Below are positions 55,613 through 64,000 of a stretch of DNA of 64,000 nt, piece by piece. Location: positions 47,165 to 111,164 of the forward strand of contig JAAXJB010000039.1 of NCBI GenBank assembly GCA_012270065.1, written 5' to 3'. A model generated the notes under the pieces. That model did not search any database. It was given only the letters and a program-made list of their open reading frames with translations, and was not told the origin of the DNA. Source of the stretch: Rubripirellula sp. (GTDB lineage Bacteria > Planctomycetota > Planctomycetia > Pirellulales > Pirellulaceae). How positions within the stretch are numbered: the stretch's first letter is position 1; each line of letters starts with the position of its first letter. The position numbers and the translations under genes are program-made.

Positions 55613-56326
55613 ATGAATACTTCTGACTCATCCAAGACCAGCAGTCCAGCGATTGAACGACACATTGCTTCAGGCGAGGTTTGCTGTGATCCGGTGTGGG
55701 AAGAAGCGTACCGGCGTTTTGAGAGCCCCGAAGAAGAAATAGAAAAATTCATCAAGCGGCTCAAAGCAATGGGTTTTCAAAACCATGATCCTGATAACCG
55801 AGTGATTGAGCTTTTTTGCGGTCGTGGCGGTGGGCTGACCGCACTCAAGCGACTCGGCTTCAACTGTCTTGAAGGGGTTGATCTCTCCGAGACACTTTTA
55901 CTTCAAAATGAGCCGGGCGCAAAACTCCATCTCGCGGACTGCCGCGACCTACCCTTCGAAGATGCAACCGTCGACACGGTGGTGATCCATGGCGGATTAC
56001 ATCACCTGCCGGACCTCCCGGAGGACCTGGCTCGCGTTCTTTCAGAAGTTCATCGCGTGCTGAGCAGCGAGGGCACGTTTCATATCGTTGAACCTTGGCT
56101 TACCCCCTTCCTTCGTTTTGTCCACTGCATGGTTGAACAGCCACTTGTACGACGGCTCTACAAACGGGGAGACGCACTTGCTGTGATGATCGAACACGAA
56201 CGGGAAACCTATGAACAGTGGCTGAACCAGCCTGCTGTCATTCGTGACATGCTACGTCAGAACTTCCTTCCGATTTTGGATCGCACTGCGTGGGGAAAAC
56301 TACACTTCAGTGGCAGGAAAAGATAA
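55613..56326 (+). CDS. Class I SAM-dependent methyltransferase
   Basis: 237 residues. SAM-binding motif I is VIELFCGRGGGLTALKRLG, motif II around LHLADCRDLPFED, then VVIHGGLHHLPDL and the loop EGTFHIVEPW. Fold of the UbiE/small-molecule type. The substrate is not indicated. It follows the two glycosyltransferase genes after 85 bases on the same strand and might modify a sugar or lipid made there, but that is inference. Confidence 0.85.
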   Translation: MNTSDSSKTSSPAIERHIASGEVCCDPVWEEAYRRFESPEEEIEKFIKRLKAMGFQNHDPDNRVIELFCGRGGGLTALKRLGFNCLEGVDLSETLLLQNEPGAKLHLADCRDLPFEDATVDTVVIHGGLHHLPDLPEDLARVLSEVHRVLSSEGTFHIVEPWLTPFLRFVHCMVEQPLVRRLYKRGDALAVMIEHERETYEQWLNQPAVIRDMLRQNFLPILDRTAWGKLHFSGRKR

Positions 56327-56376
56327 GACGGTAAACTGCTGCAATTTGTCTTTCCCACGTTTTCTTTCTTGATGAA

Positions 56377-57480
56377 TCACTTCAAGGGAACATGCGTCAG
56401 TCCAAATGCCTCAGCGACGGCGGCATTCGTTGCATGGTGACCATGAATATTGACTGCATCTACGATTGGCCTGCAGTCAGACAATGCTTTCTCCAAGCCA
56501 AGATCAGCCAAACGGGTAATCCAGCGAAGTGTTGCATTGCATAATGCAAACGTGCTGGTTCGCCCTACGGCACCAGGCATATTTGCAACGCAATAGTGAA
56601 CCACATCATCAATCACGTAAGTTGGTTCGCTATGCGTCGTGGGCCGACTGGTTTCAACGCATCCCCCCTGATCAACAGCGACATCAATGACAACGCTGCC
56701 AGCTTTCATCCGGCGGAGATCTTCAGCTCTGACCAATCTTGGAGCTTTTGCACCGGGGATCAGAACCGAACCGATCACGAGATCTGCTCTTTGCAACTGT
56801 TCCAGAATGGTATGCCGGTCACTGTAAAGCGTATTCACGTTTGCCGGCATGACGTCGTCCAGATATCGCAATCGATCCAAGTCAACATCCAAGATTGCGA
56901 CGTCCGCCTGGAAGCCGGCGGCGATACGTGCCGCATTCGCTCCCACCACACCGCCGCCGAGAATCGTGATGTGCGCGGGTGCGACCCCAGGCACTCCTCC
57001 CAGCAGAATCCCGCGTCCCATTTGTGGTCTTTCAAGGTACTTGGCTCCTTCCTGGATGCTCATGCGTCCAGCGACTTCACTCATGGGCGTGAGCAGAGGC
57101 AGTCGACCATGCGCATCGCGAAGCGTCTCGTACGCGAGACAGGTGGCACCAGAGGCAATCATGGCCTCGGTCAGCTCACGACTCGCCGCAAAATGAAAAT
57201 AGGTAAAAAGCAATTGTCCCTGACGAACCAGACTGAATTCCTCAGGCTGGGGTTCCTTGACCTTGATGACCAGATCAGCAGCTCCAAAAACATCAGCGGC
57301 ATTGCTGACCAGTTCAGCTCCAGCCGCCAAATAATCGTGATCTCCGATTCCCGACCCGAGCCCTGCGCCGGCCTGTACCAACACCCGGTGTCCGCGACCT
57401 GTCAGTTCCTCGACACCGAATGGCAGCATGGCTACCCGATATTCATCCGTTTTGACCTCTGTTGGCACACCGACGATCAT
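56377..57480 (-). CDS. ald: Alanine dehydrogenase
   Basis: 367 residues from ATG 57480. Reversible NAD-dependent conversion of alanine to pyruvate and ammonia. Catalytic Lys in VIKVKEPQPEEF and His in FTYFHFAASREL; NAD-binding GGGVVGANAARIA; DVAVDQGGCVETS and HYCVANMPGAVGRTST are family hallmarks. Forms hexamers in known members. It lies 55 bases after the acyltransferase gene on the same strand. Confidence 0.96.
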   Translation of the reverse strand: MIVGVPTEVKTDEYRVAMLPFGVEELTGRGHRVLVQAGAGLGSGIGDHDYLAAGAELVSNAADVFGAADLVIKVKEPQPEEFSLVRQGQLLFTYFHFAASRELTEAMIASGATCLAYETLRDAHGRLPLLTPMSEVAGRMSIQEGAKYLERPQMGRGILLGGVPGVAPAHITILGGGVVGANAARIAAGFQADVAILDVDLDRLRYLDDVMPANVNTLYSDRHTILEQLQRADLVIGSVLIPGAKAPRLVRAEDLRRMKAGSVVIDVAVDQGGCVETSRPTTHSEPTYVIDDVVHYCVANMPGAVGRTSTFALCNATLRWITRLADLGLEKALSDCRPIVDAVNIHGHHATNAAVAEAFGLTHVPLK

Positions 57481-57535
57481 CCATCACACCATTGCATTGA
57501 AGATTGAAATAAACACTGACACTCAAGTATTGTCA

Positions 57536-58759
57536 TTAAGTCAACGACTGTGCCTCACATGAAAGCGATTCAAGCATCCTATCCAATTGATTTTTCAACT
57601 GCCCCATGATTGGGTCGACCTCACCTCGAGGTGCTTTCGCTGCCGGAACACTGATAGCTTCACCCACCTGGATCACGACATGTAAAGGCACGCTACTGTC
57701 GGCTTTCCCGATAATTGACTCCTGAATACGTTGAATTGTTTCCACAATCCTCGTGTCAGTGACCTCGTCATCATCAAGATAATTTTCCGGGTAAGAGATG
57801 AGTTCCTGAACCATGTCCACGGCCATCACATCCTGACGAAACTTGACTTCTGTCGTATTTTCAACTCCAGAACCAGCTTCAAAGAAACGTCTGGAAATTT
57901 CAGCTCGAATGTTTCGTACGCGGTCCCTTATCGTTTCGATATCTTTGTCATGTTCGATTTTCAAATCTGCTTCAATGCGTTGCAGTAGATATTGAATCAG
58001 CGCATCGCGTCGTTGGGTCATTGTTCCGGACCCGGGGCCACCAAGGTACTGTGCCTCTCGCAGTGCGAATGCACCGTTAACGATTCGTCTCGTCCTTTGC
58101 ACCAGTGATAATCCCGGGGGCGTCTGCCAACCAAAACGACGTTCCAGGATCTGCAACTGCTGGTCAGCCCAAGGGTGCATCTCCTGCGCGCAAAGATACT
58201 TGATGGCAATTGGATGAATCACAACCTTGCCCTGTGATTTTTTGTGGCGACGTCGTGCGGCTGTTCGTGTGATGAAGGCCAAACCATCCAGAAGTGGCTT
58301 CAAAACATCATTGCTCCGATTCGTAGTGCCTTCTGGAAACAGAACCAGCGGTCTTTCCGCCGAAGCCAGAATATCAATCGCTGTATCCAGTGCCTGACGA
58401 TCAACTCCTTCCCGGTGAATGCTGAAACCACCCATTTTCTGGATTGCGAAACCATCAAATCGCCCTTTGTTGAACAGATGCCAAGACGCCATCGCATACA
58501 CATTCACGTTCAAACTTCGGGCCAGCCACCCAAGTACCAGAGGGTCGGCGTAGCGACAGTGGTTGGGTGCCAGCAGAATACCGTCACCCCGGTTCAGAGA
58601 ATCCCGCAGCAGACCGGTGTCACGACACTCCCATGAAACAACCCCTTCCTTGCGTCTCAGATACCAATCAACCAACCTGAACTTCTGAATCAAGTACGGC
58701 CAAATCGATCCACGATGCGGTGGCACGAACTGATATGGCTGATCAAAAACGACAGTCAT
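57536..58759 (-). CDS. PlsC-like acyltransferase with long C-terminal part
   Basis: 407 residues. The acyltransferase motif HX4D reads NHCRYADP, and the second motif is FPEGTTNRS, both of the 1-acyl-glycerol-3-phosphate acyltransferase family; likely acts at the inner membrane in phospholipid synthesis. The usual length is near 240 residues; the remaining 150 are charged and helical (LKIEHDKDIETIRDRVRNIR), with no known motif. The kinase gene ends 41 bases upstream, so the two may be co-transcribed. Confidence 0.82.
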   Translation of the reverse strand: MTVVFDQPYQFVPPHRGSIWPYLIQKFRLVDWYLRRKEGVVSWECRDTGLLRDSLNRGDGILLAPNHCRYADPLVLGWLARSLNVNVYAMASWHLFNKGRFDGFAIQKMGGFSIHREGVDRQALDTAIDILASAERPLVLFPEGTTNRSNDVLKPLLDGLAFITRTAARRRHKKSQGKVVIHPIAIKYLCAQEMHPWADQQLQILERRFGWQTPPGLSLVQRTRRIVNGAFALREAQYLGGPGSGTMTQRRDALIQYLLQRIEADLKIEHDKDIETIRDRVRNIRAEISRRFFEAGSGVENTTEVKFRQDVMAVDMVQELISYPENYLDDDEVTDTRIVETIQRIQESIIGKADSSVPLHVVIQVGEAISVPAAKAPRGEVDPIMGQLKNQLDRMLESLSCEAQSLT

Positions 58760-58800
58760 GCAAATCGTCCGTTAGCTAATCGGCCAATAGAAACATTGCG

Positions 58801-60369
58801 TTACTTGGGGAGTTCGGCGAGCAGATAACCGATGAACAGAGAAATGGCGATGATTGGAACAAGCAGTGCAATCATCAGCAGAGGATCAACCCCTCGTGAA
58901 CGTCTAGTGCCGCCGCTCTTGTGACTTCCACCACTGGCAAGCCTGGCATTACTTCCGTGTTGCGAGTCTGCAATACCCACATCCGATGCACCTGACCGTG
59001 AGACCGACCGCGGTTTGTCAGGTTTGGCTTGCTTCTCACCAACCTGCGAATTCGGTCGATAACCAGATTCAGACTGCAGATCGAGAAAACTCCCGCCAAC
59101 CAGATCTGGCCTTGGCTTGACATCCACAAGTCGACCACTGTCACTTGCACTCAAGCCTTTCTTTCGAACCAGATTTGACCGGTTATTTGCCAGTGTATCG
59201 TCGTTTTTATTGCTGATCGTATCGCCGTGCCGCGACTGACTGTCATCATCATCAAGTGAGATGGATGACGATTCATCCGTATCAAACTCGGGCATATCAC
59301 CGAGACCAGCTGTAACCTTCGTTCCCTTGGGAACCTTGCTGGTGAACTTTTCCAGCACCTCGGCAACATCACTGGCAGATTGATAGCGGTAACGCATATC
59401 CTTCTGGATCATCTTGACGCAGATTCCTTCCAGTTCGCCCGGGCAATCAGGCCTCAGTTGCCGAATCGCAGTCGGCATTTCCGTCTGGTGCTTCGCAATC
59501 CGCTGAGCGAGGGTTCCGTCGCTGAAGGGAGGTTTTCCGGTTAACAGGAAGTACATGGTGCAACCGAGACCGTAAATATCAGCTCGATGATCGACCTCAT
59601 GACTGTTCAATGCCTGTTCTGGTGCAAGATAGTCGGCAGTACCAAGAACATTCTCGTTGTTTGCAACGGTCAGCGACTCTTCATCCGTGGCAGTGACAAG
59701 CGCAAGTCCCATGTCGAGCAAACGCACAACACCATCCACATCAATCAGCAAGTTTGCAGGTTTGACATCGCGATGAATCACTCCCTTCTTGTGTGCGTGC
59801 GCCAAGCCACGAGCAGCCTGAGCTATCAGATCAGCCACAGTGGAGGGATCAATGGCACCATCCCGCTTCACTAACTGCTGGAGATCCAAACCGTCAACGT
59901 ATTCCATTACGATGTAATGAACATCATCTTCGTTGTCGATGTCGTACGCGAGTACGATATTTGGGTGATTCAGAGAAGCGATCGCCTTGGCTTCAAGCAT
60001 GAAACGAGCGAGATACGTCGCATCATTGACTCTGCTCTTGGGAAGCACCTTGATCGCGCGTTTGTCGCCCATCTTGACGTGTTCGGCAAGATAGACACTG
60101 CTCATGCCACCGGTGCCAATGTGCCCCAAGAGCTTGTACTTGCCGAGGAAAAAACCCTTGTACTTTCCAGCAAGCAATTTCTCCACATGCCATTCAGTCA
60201 GCAGCCCTTCCTTGACAAACAGCGCAGCGAGCTTCTTGGTGCTCGCAGGAAGTCCGCCATCGAACTTTTTGCGCACCTTCTCTATCAGGCGTTCCGAGGC
60301 TTTCGCATCGGCGATGCCGCTCTTTGCGACCATCTGTAGGAAGCGTTCTGATGTCAGCTTTTGCGTCAT
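58801..60369 (-). CDS. Membrane-anchored Ser/Thr protein kinase
   Basis: 522 residues. A helical N-terminus (1-70) comes before the kinase domain (about 77-345): IGTGGMSSVYLAEH, Lys107 in RAIKVLPK, catalytic loop HRDVKPANLL (199-208), DMG (219-221) and LGTADYLAPEQA. Then 140 acidic, Ser-rich residues and one C-terminal helix (about 496-516, LLMIALLVPIIAISLFIGYL), so the kinase is tail-anchored and faces the cytoplasm. The 18 residues that precede the helix are Arg/Ser-rich. Possible partner: the FHA protein at 36273-36986. Confidence 0.93.
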   Translation of the reverse strand: MTQKLTSERFLQMVAKSGIADAKASERLIEKVRKKFDGGLPASTKKLAALFVKEGLLTEWHVEKLLAGKYKGFFLGKYKLLGHIGTGGMSSVYLAEHVKMGDKRAIKVLPKSRVNDATYLARFMLEAKAIASLNHPNIVLAYDIDNEDDVHYIVMEYVDGLDLQQLVKRDGAIDPSTVADLIAQAARGLAHAHKKGVIHRDVKPANLLIDVDGVVRLLDMGLALVTATDEESLTVANNENVLGTADYLAPEQALNSHEVDHRADIYGLGCTMYFLLTGKPPFSDGTLAQRIAKHQTEMPTAIRQLRPDCPGELEGICVKMIQKDMRYRYQSASDVAEVLEKFTSKVPKGTKVTAGLGDMPEFDTDESSSISLDDDDSQSRHGDTISNKNDDTLANNRSNLVRKKGLSASDSGRLVDVKPRPDLVGGSFLDLQSESGYRPNSQVGEKQAKPDKPRSVSRSGASDVGIADSQHGSNARLASGGSHKSGGTRRSRGVDPLLMIALLVPIIAISLFIGYLLAELPK

Positions 60370-60701
60370 GGGCTGCCAGCCGTGACCCCATGGAGTTCGG
60401 AGTATCGAAGTGAAAAGATAACAGGTTTCGTTAAGCTGGTTAAGCGACGAGCCGTAAACTTACCGTTCTTTCATGAGGACACGCGTGTATCCAGGATCCT
60501 GACCGCAGGACTTTTCTGCGGTGTTTTACTGTAAGTCTAGCATACACATGGTGCGACGATATTTCCCTGTTTCAAGCCCACTCAGGTCTCCTCGGACGAC
60601 GGATATACCGGTTAGCATCAGTAAGACCGGTTTCCGCTTTCCCACACTCCCGTACGAAGAAATCCGGCAAATCACTCAGAACCTGAAACCTCCGAATTCC
60701 C
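60370..60701. other. Divergent intergenic region
   Basis: 332 bases between the kinase gene (minus) and the glycosyltransferase gene (plus). It holds the palindrome CAGGATCCTG (60492-60501) next to a hairpin (60502-60522). No gene is convincing. Confidence 0.5.
60502..60527 (+). terminator. Hairpin with short T-run
   Basis: ACCGCAG (60502-60508) and CTGCGGT (60516-60522) pair perfectly around a seven-base loop, followed by gtttt. No plus-strand gene lies upstream, so as a terminator it would stop only read-through or a small RNA; it could instead be part of the leader of the downstream operon. Both readings are open. Confidence 0.35.
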
Positions 60702-61451
60702 TTGTCCACACAGCCCAATCGCCTCGTTTCCCTCGGAATAATGACAAAATTCTGGACAGCCGGGAAAGTCAAAACCCGACTAGGAAAGACAATCGGCATG
60801 GTGCCAGCCGCGGAATTACATGAGCTTTTTGTCGCAAAACTATGCGATTCACTCGCAAATACCGCCGATGAACGCAGCCTTTGCATCACACCCACAGATG
60901 ACATTTCAAAAGTAAGGTCCGCACTCCGACAATGGCAAGTATCCCCAAAATGGAGGGTCGTTCCCCAGAGCACGGGTGATCTGGGCGAAAGGATGTGTAG
61001 CTGGTTCAAACTCGCTATGGAAACACACGCCAATCAGGCAGCCATTCTCATCGGTGGAGATTGCCCGTTATTGACAGATGAAGACATCAGTGAGGCAGCT
61101 GGTTTTCTGGATCGATCCGATGTCGTCATTGGGCCCGCATACGATGGAGGTTATTACCTGCTGGGAATGTCCGGTCCATGGCGTCCTGAAATGGAGACAA
61201 TATTTCACGGTATTCCGTGGAGCACGAGCAGTGTGCTCTCGCTGACACGCCAGAAATTATCTCAAGCAAAGATTACCTTCACTGAACTACAGCAACGTGA
61301 GGATGTCGACACCGAAATTGAACTTGCCCATCTCCTGCAAGCCCATAGAAAGAGTGAACAGAAAGCTGGCAGAAAAGACGAGAAGTTCTTCAGAAACATT
61401 CATTCCATTCTTGAAAGCTCCATGTTCCCAGATGAGGTAGATCATGAGTAA
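60702..61451 (+). CDS. TIGR04282/DUF2064-type glycosyltransferase (arsenosugar-linked family)
   Basis: 249 residues from a TTG at 60702, supported because the family signature starts about 20 residues in (GKVKTRLG) and the ATG at 60741 would cut into the first strand. Typical text: GGDCPLLTDEDISEA, DVVIGPAYDGGYYLLGMSG and HGIPWSTSSVLSLT. Proteins of this type are annotated as arsenosugar biosynthesis glycosyltransferases because they accompany arsS/arsM; the biochemical evidence is limited. Here it is 17.5 kb from arsS-arsM. Its stop overlaps the start of the next gene by eight bases. Confidence 0.85.
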   Translation: MSTQPNRLVSLGIMTKFWTAGKVKTRLGKTIGMVPAAELHELFVAKLCDSLANTADERSLCITPTDDISKVRSALRQWQVSPKWRVVPQSTGDLGERMCSWFKLAMETHANQAAILIGGDCPLLTDEDISEAAGFLDRSDVVIGPAYDGGYYLLGMSGPWRPEMETIFHGIPWSTSSVLSLTRQKLSQAKITFTELQQREDVDTEIELAHLLQAHRKSEQKAGRKDEKFFRNIHSILESSMFPDEVDHE

Positions 61452-62595
61452 TTCCGTCATGATCATTGGTGGGGGCGTGATTGGTCTCAGTGCAGCATGG
61501 GAACTTTCCCAACGCGGTTTTCTCGTCACCTTGATCGACAAGGATACGACCGGCGCTGGAACATCCTGGGCAGGCGCCGGTATTTTACCACCCGCAAATC
61601 TGGAACATTCCTGTGATCCCATTGATCAGTTGCGTGGATTGAGTCACAGCTTGTTCCCGCGTTGGGCAGAAAAATTAAGATCAGAGACGGGGATTGACCC
61701 GGAACTGAAACGTTGTGGTGGTCTCTATCTGGCCCAATCCACTGGTGAAATCGCCGCAATGTCAGGGATGGCTGAGTATTGGAGGGAAATGGAAATTGAA
61801 TGCACTCGTCTGACCAAAGACGACTTGCTCCATCACGAACCTGCTCTCGCAACCTGGTGGCGAAGTAGTGCAAAAGCCGCAGTTTGGCACGTCCCCGATG
61901 AATATCAGGTTCGCTCACCAAGGTATCTGCGTGCTCTTTCTGCTGCCTGCAAAAAATCTGGCGTTGCTTTTGTTGAAAACGCTGAAGTCACAGACATCCG
62001 ATCCCTGAATGGGCGAGCAGAAATCAAATGTGCCGGTCAGTGGAAAAGTGCCGACAGCATTGTACTGACAAGTGGCGTATGGACAGGACAAATCGCAGCA
62101 TCCCTGCATCTGGACAGGAGCATTGTCCCGATTCGTGGACAGATGCTACTGCTTAAAACAGCTCAACCATGGGTTCAAAACATCATCAACATGGGACAAC
62201 GTTACATCCTCGCCAGAGAAGACGGTCACACGTTGATAGGGTCCAATGAAGAAGAGAGCGGTTTTGAACTGGGCACAACCGATACCGTCATGGAATCGTT
62301 GTTCGATTTTGCCATCGATCTGTTGCCCGATTTGAAATCAGCTGACAAGGTCAAGGCATGGTCTGGTCTACGCCCAATGACATTCGATGGATTTCCCATG
62401 ATTGGGCGTGTACCGGAGATATCAAATCTATATGTTGCTGCAGGTCACCACCGCAGTGGTATACATCTTTCGCCAGGAACTGCGTTGTTGATTGCTGATA
62501 TCCTTTGTGAAAAAACACCCGAAATTCCTGTTGACGCGTTTCAAGTCCGAAGACAGGGTCACATGGAAGCCTCTCAAACTCACACCAATCCATGA
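61444..62595 (+). CDS. FAD-dependent amino-acid oxidase (ThiO/DAO-like)
   Basis: 383 residues. D-amino-acid oxidase superfamily: the N-terminal dinucleotide motif IIGGGVIGLSAAWELS and the GAGTSWAGAGILPPAN segment fit glycine oxidase ThiO, which makes iminoglycine for thiazole synthesis; other members oxidise D-amino acids or sarcosine. The FAD tail is recognisable in GLRPMTFDGFPMIGRV and AAGHHRSGIHLSPGTA. No other thiamine gene is next to it, so the substrate is open. ATG 61444 overlaps the glycosyltransferase stop; its own stop overlaps the next gene's ATG by four bases. Confidence 0.85.
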   Translation: MSNSVMIIGGGVIGLSAAWELSQRGFLVTLIDKDTTGAGTSWAGAGILPPANLEHSCDPIDQLRGLSHSLFPRWAEKLRSETGIDPELKRCGGLYLAQSTGEIAAMSGMAEYWREMEIECTRLTKDDLLHHEPALATWWRSSAKAAVWHVPDEYQVRSPRYLRALSAACKKSGVAFVENAEVTDIRSLNGRAEIKCAGQWKSADSIVLTSGVWTGQIAASLHLDRSIVPIRGQMLLLKTAQPWVQNIINMGQRYILAREDGHTLIGSNEEESGFELGTTDTVMESLFDFAIDLLPDLKSADKVKAWSGLRPMTFDGFPMIGRVPEISNLYVAAGHHRSGIHLSPGTALLIADILCEKTPEIPVDAFQVRRQGHMEASQTHTNP

Positions 62596-63287
62596 ACACT
62601 TCTCACGACAACAATGGTGATTTCACGCTCGATCCCCCGGGGACCATCGCGATTGTGGGGGCTGGAACGCATGGCATCGAAGCCGGTATCTACGGAAGAT
62701 TTCTTGGATACAATGTGACAATTCTGGAACAGGGTTCGATTGGGAATCATTTGCTGAAAGATAGTCATGAAGAGCTGGCAGTTCTTCCCGATCAGTGCCT
62801 TTCATCACTGGGATTATCTGCAATTGAAGCTCAACGCGAGGCCGGGAATCCCGAGAGCATCCCATTCGTACATCCGACAACTGTCTCTGAGTGGGTTTCT
62901 GCTGGTTTGGTCCCCCTATCGCAAACAGACCTGCTGAATGGACGTGTCAAGACAGGACACTGCGTTAAAAACATCGATGCAATCGACATTGAACCAGAAG
63001 ACGGCATGGACACGTCTGATGATTTTGCAGCGGATTTTCTGTTGCACTACATCGATTCAGAAGGGAACAATGGCGAACTTCGTGCTGAGGCTGTGGTGAT
63101 AGCAACTGGTGATGAGTGCGATATAAAATTCAGTTTTCCTGTGCCGTGCCCGTATCTTTATCGGATCGAATCATCCCTATCTCATGGCACCAGCAACCTA
63201 GTTGCTGAACGTCGCCAAATTGTGAAGATCTACTCTTCACTGGGAGGCCGTCACGACCTGGATTTATACCGCCCCCCAAGAGTATGA
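62592..63287 (+). CDS. Short FAD/NAD(P)-binding protein
   Basis: 231 residues, starting in ATGA overlap with the oxidase gene. Residues 18-50 hold a dinucleotide motif (IAIVGAGTHGIEAGIYGRFLGY), and the following ALGL-type segment and the C-terminal RQIVKIYSSLGGRHDLDLY are familiar from longer planctomycete FAD-dependent oxidoreductases of around 400 residues as I recall. The middle section that carries the second nucleotide-binding part in those seems missing here, so the protein may be a shortened form with an altered role. No frameshift is visible: the frame is clean from start to stop. Confidence 0.6.
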   Translation: MNTSHDNNGDFTLDPPGTIAIVGAGTHGIEAGIYGRFLGYNVTILEQGSIGNHLLKDSHEELAVLPDQCLSSLGLSAIEAQREAGNPESIPFVHPTTVSEWVSAGLVPLSQTDLLNGRVKTGHCVKNIDAIDIEPEDGMDTSDDFAADFLLHYIDSEGNNGELRAEAVVIATGDECDIKFSFPVPCPYLYRIESSLSHGTSNLVAERRQIVKIYSSLGGRHDLDLYRPPRV

Positions 63288-63508
63288 ATCCTGACGGTTG
63301 TGAGGATCATGTCGGCTGTAGCCAACAGGGGATGCCGGTAAGCAAGCGTTTCTTTTCTGCTTGCCGCGACTCGGCGGTCAATGTGTCCTAGCATTGTGTG
63401 ACGAAGGGAATGCGAGTCCTACTGGACACATCAACCATCGTCATGCGTATCGGCCGCACGGGAATGTATTCCCTGCTTGATGGCATCCACGCAGCTCGGG
63501 GTAAATAC

Positions 63509-63748
63509 ATGATCAAACTCACTCGACTTGATGGCGAACCGTTTGTCCTAAACGCAGACTTGATTCGCTACATCGAACGCCGACCTGACACCTTCATCAC
63601 GCTTGTGAGTGGTGAACGCATTGTAGTGGGTGAGTCGATGGATGTAGTGATTGAACGCGCTGTGCAGTACCAGCAGCAGAAGCACTTCATGCCCATGCCA
63701 ACCGTAAGTCTCACAGCAACTTCGGTTTCTACGCCCGCCACGAACTGA
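63509..63748 (+). CDS. flbD: FlbD-family flagellar protein
   Basis: 79 residues from ATG 63509; the upstream 37 residues of the open frame have no family similarity. MIKLTRLDGEPFVLNADLI and TLVSGERIVVGES are the markers of the small FlbD/SwrD family, which is needed for motor function and lies beside motA in many genomes. That holds here: motA starts 17 bases after its stop. Confidence 0.85.
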   Translation: MIKLTRLDGEPFVLNADLIRYIERRPDTFITLVSGERIVVGESMDVVIERAVQYQQQKHFMPMPTVSLTATSVSTPATN

Positions 63749-63764
63749 TCATCGCAGAAAACAA

Positions 63765-64000
63765 ATGGATATTGCCAGTATCGTCGGCCTCATTTTAGCA
63801 GTCGGCCTCATTATCGCCTCCATCATGCTTGGAACAGCCCCTTTCGAGGCTTTCCTCGATGTACCCTCGATGCTGGTTGTATTTGGAGGTGCAGTTTCCG
63901 CAGCCATGATCTGTTTTCCGCTTCAGAGCATGCTCAAAGCTCCCATGATCGCTTTGAAAGTGCTCATGAACAAGAATGAAGACCGAATCGGTCTGATCAA
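63765..64000 (+). CDS. motA: Flagellar motor stator protein MotA, cut by the window edge
   Basis: Starts at ATG 63765. The first 78 residues read DIASIVGLILAVGLIIASIM, a first membrane helix, followed by FLDVPSMLVVFGGAVSAAMI, a second helix with the family's Pro-Ser and Gly-Gly marks, and an early cytoplasmic part. The remainder lies beyond base 64000. MotA and MotB form the proton (or Na+) channel that drives the flagellum. It is 17 bases after the FlbD gene. Confidence 0.9.
   Translation, partial: MDIASIVGLILAVGLIIASIMLGTAPFEAFLDVPSMLVVFGGAVSAAMICFPLQSMLKAPMIALKVLMNKNEDRIGLI

Noticed and set aside
56596-57507. A 303-codon plus-strand open frame
   Set aside because: Antisense to ald, whose catalytic motifs are all in place; the translation has no domain.
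1-64000. Mobile elements, CRISPR arrays, tRNA or rRNA genes
   Set aside because: No transposase, integrase, direct-repeat array with spacers, or tRNA-like T-arm with matching arms was seen by eye in either strand.

Overview
The window looks like a chromosomal segment of a member of the Planctomycetota. The evidence is the mix of families: a formylglycine sulfatase, a secreted DUF1080 protein, two Hanks-type Ser/Thr kinases with a DMG motif in place of DFG and membrane anchors, a secreted DUF1573-like protein with a CGC motif, a membrane pyrophosphatase, many large secreted proteins with no clear family, wide gene spacing and frequent GTG/TTG starts. I see no insertion sequence, prophage, CRISPR array, tRNA or rRNA. 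The last 0.5 kb enters a flagellar operon (FlbD-like gene, then motA cut by the window edge).

Layout. 0-4 kb (minus): a proline-rich secreted protein, an NhaC-type antiporter with an unusual soluble insertion, gatC and rpmB. 4-9 kb: a lipoprotein, a DUF1080 protein, a small CxxCH protein with its own promoter and terminator, and a Ser/Thr kinase with a large C-terminal sensor-like part. 9-15 kb (plus): sulfatase, K+-dependent membrane pyrophosphatase, DapA-family aldolase. 14.7-19.3 kb (minus): three secreted proteins of unknown role, a small zinc-ribbon protein and an MDR dehydrogenase. 19.4-26 kb (plus): recQ, ftsH, rsgA and a small membrane protein. 26-31.4 kb (minus): VWA protein and MoxR-like ATPase that overlap, and a large membrane protein. 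31.5-37 kb (minus): a Tat-exported TIM-barrel protein, then an FHA - ECF sigma - anti-sigma - secreted alpha/beta-hydrolase-fold series; the hydrolase has glycine where the catalytic serine should be. 37.3-39.7 kb (minus): gcvT-gcvH-lipoyl ligase. 40.2-43.2 kb (plus): a DJ-1/PfpI protein and the arsenic genes arsS-arsM. 43.3-46 kb (minus): a CpsD-like ATPase with Arg in place of the Walker A Lys, and a membrane partner. 46.3-56.3 kb (plus): metH, rnr, two glycosyltransferases and a methyltransferase. 56.4-60.4 kb (minus): Ser/Thr kinase, PlsC-type acyltransferase, alanine dehydrogenase. 60.7-63.3 kb (plus): a TIGR04282-type glycosyltransferase overlapping two FAD-dependent proteins.

How the genes may work together. 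Arsenic: ArsS and ArsM (41-43 kb) and the TIGR04282-type glycosyltransferase (60.7 kb) are families linked to methylated arsenic and arsenosugar formation, here split over two loci. One-carbon metabolism: gcvT/gcvH with a lipoyl-attaching enzyme, plus metH. Envelope signalling: the ECF sigma/anti-sigma pair and its secreted non-catalytic hydrolase-fold neighbour form the best candidate for an undescribed system. No computation was run; all coordinates, motifs and starts were read by eye, and family names come from remembered signatures.
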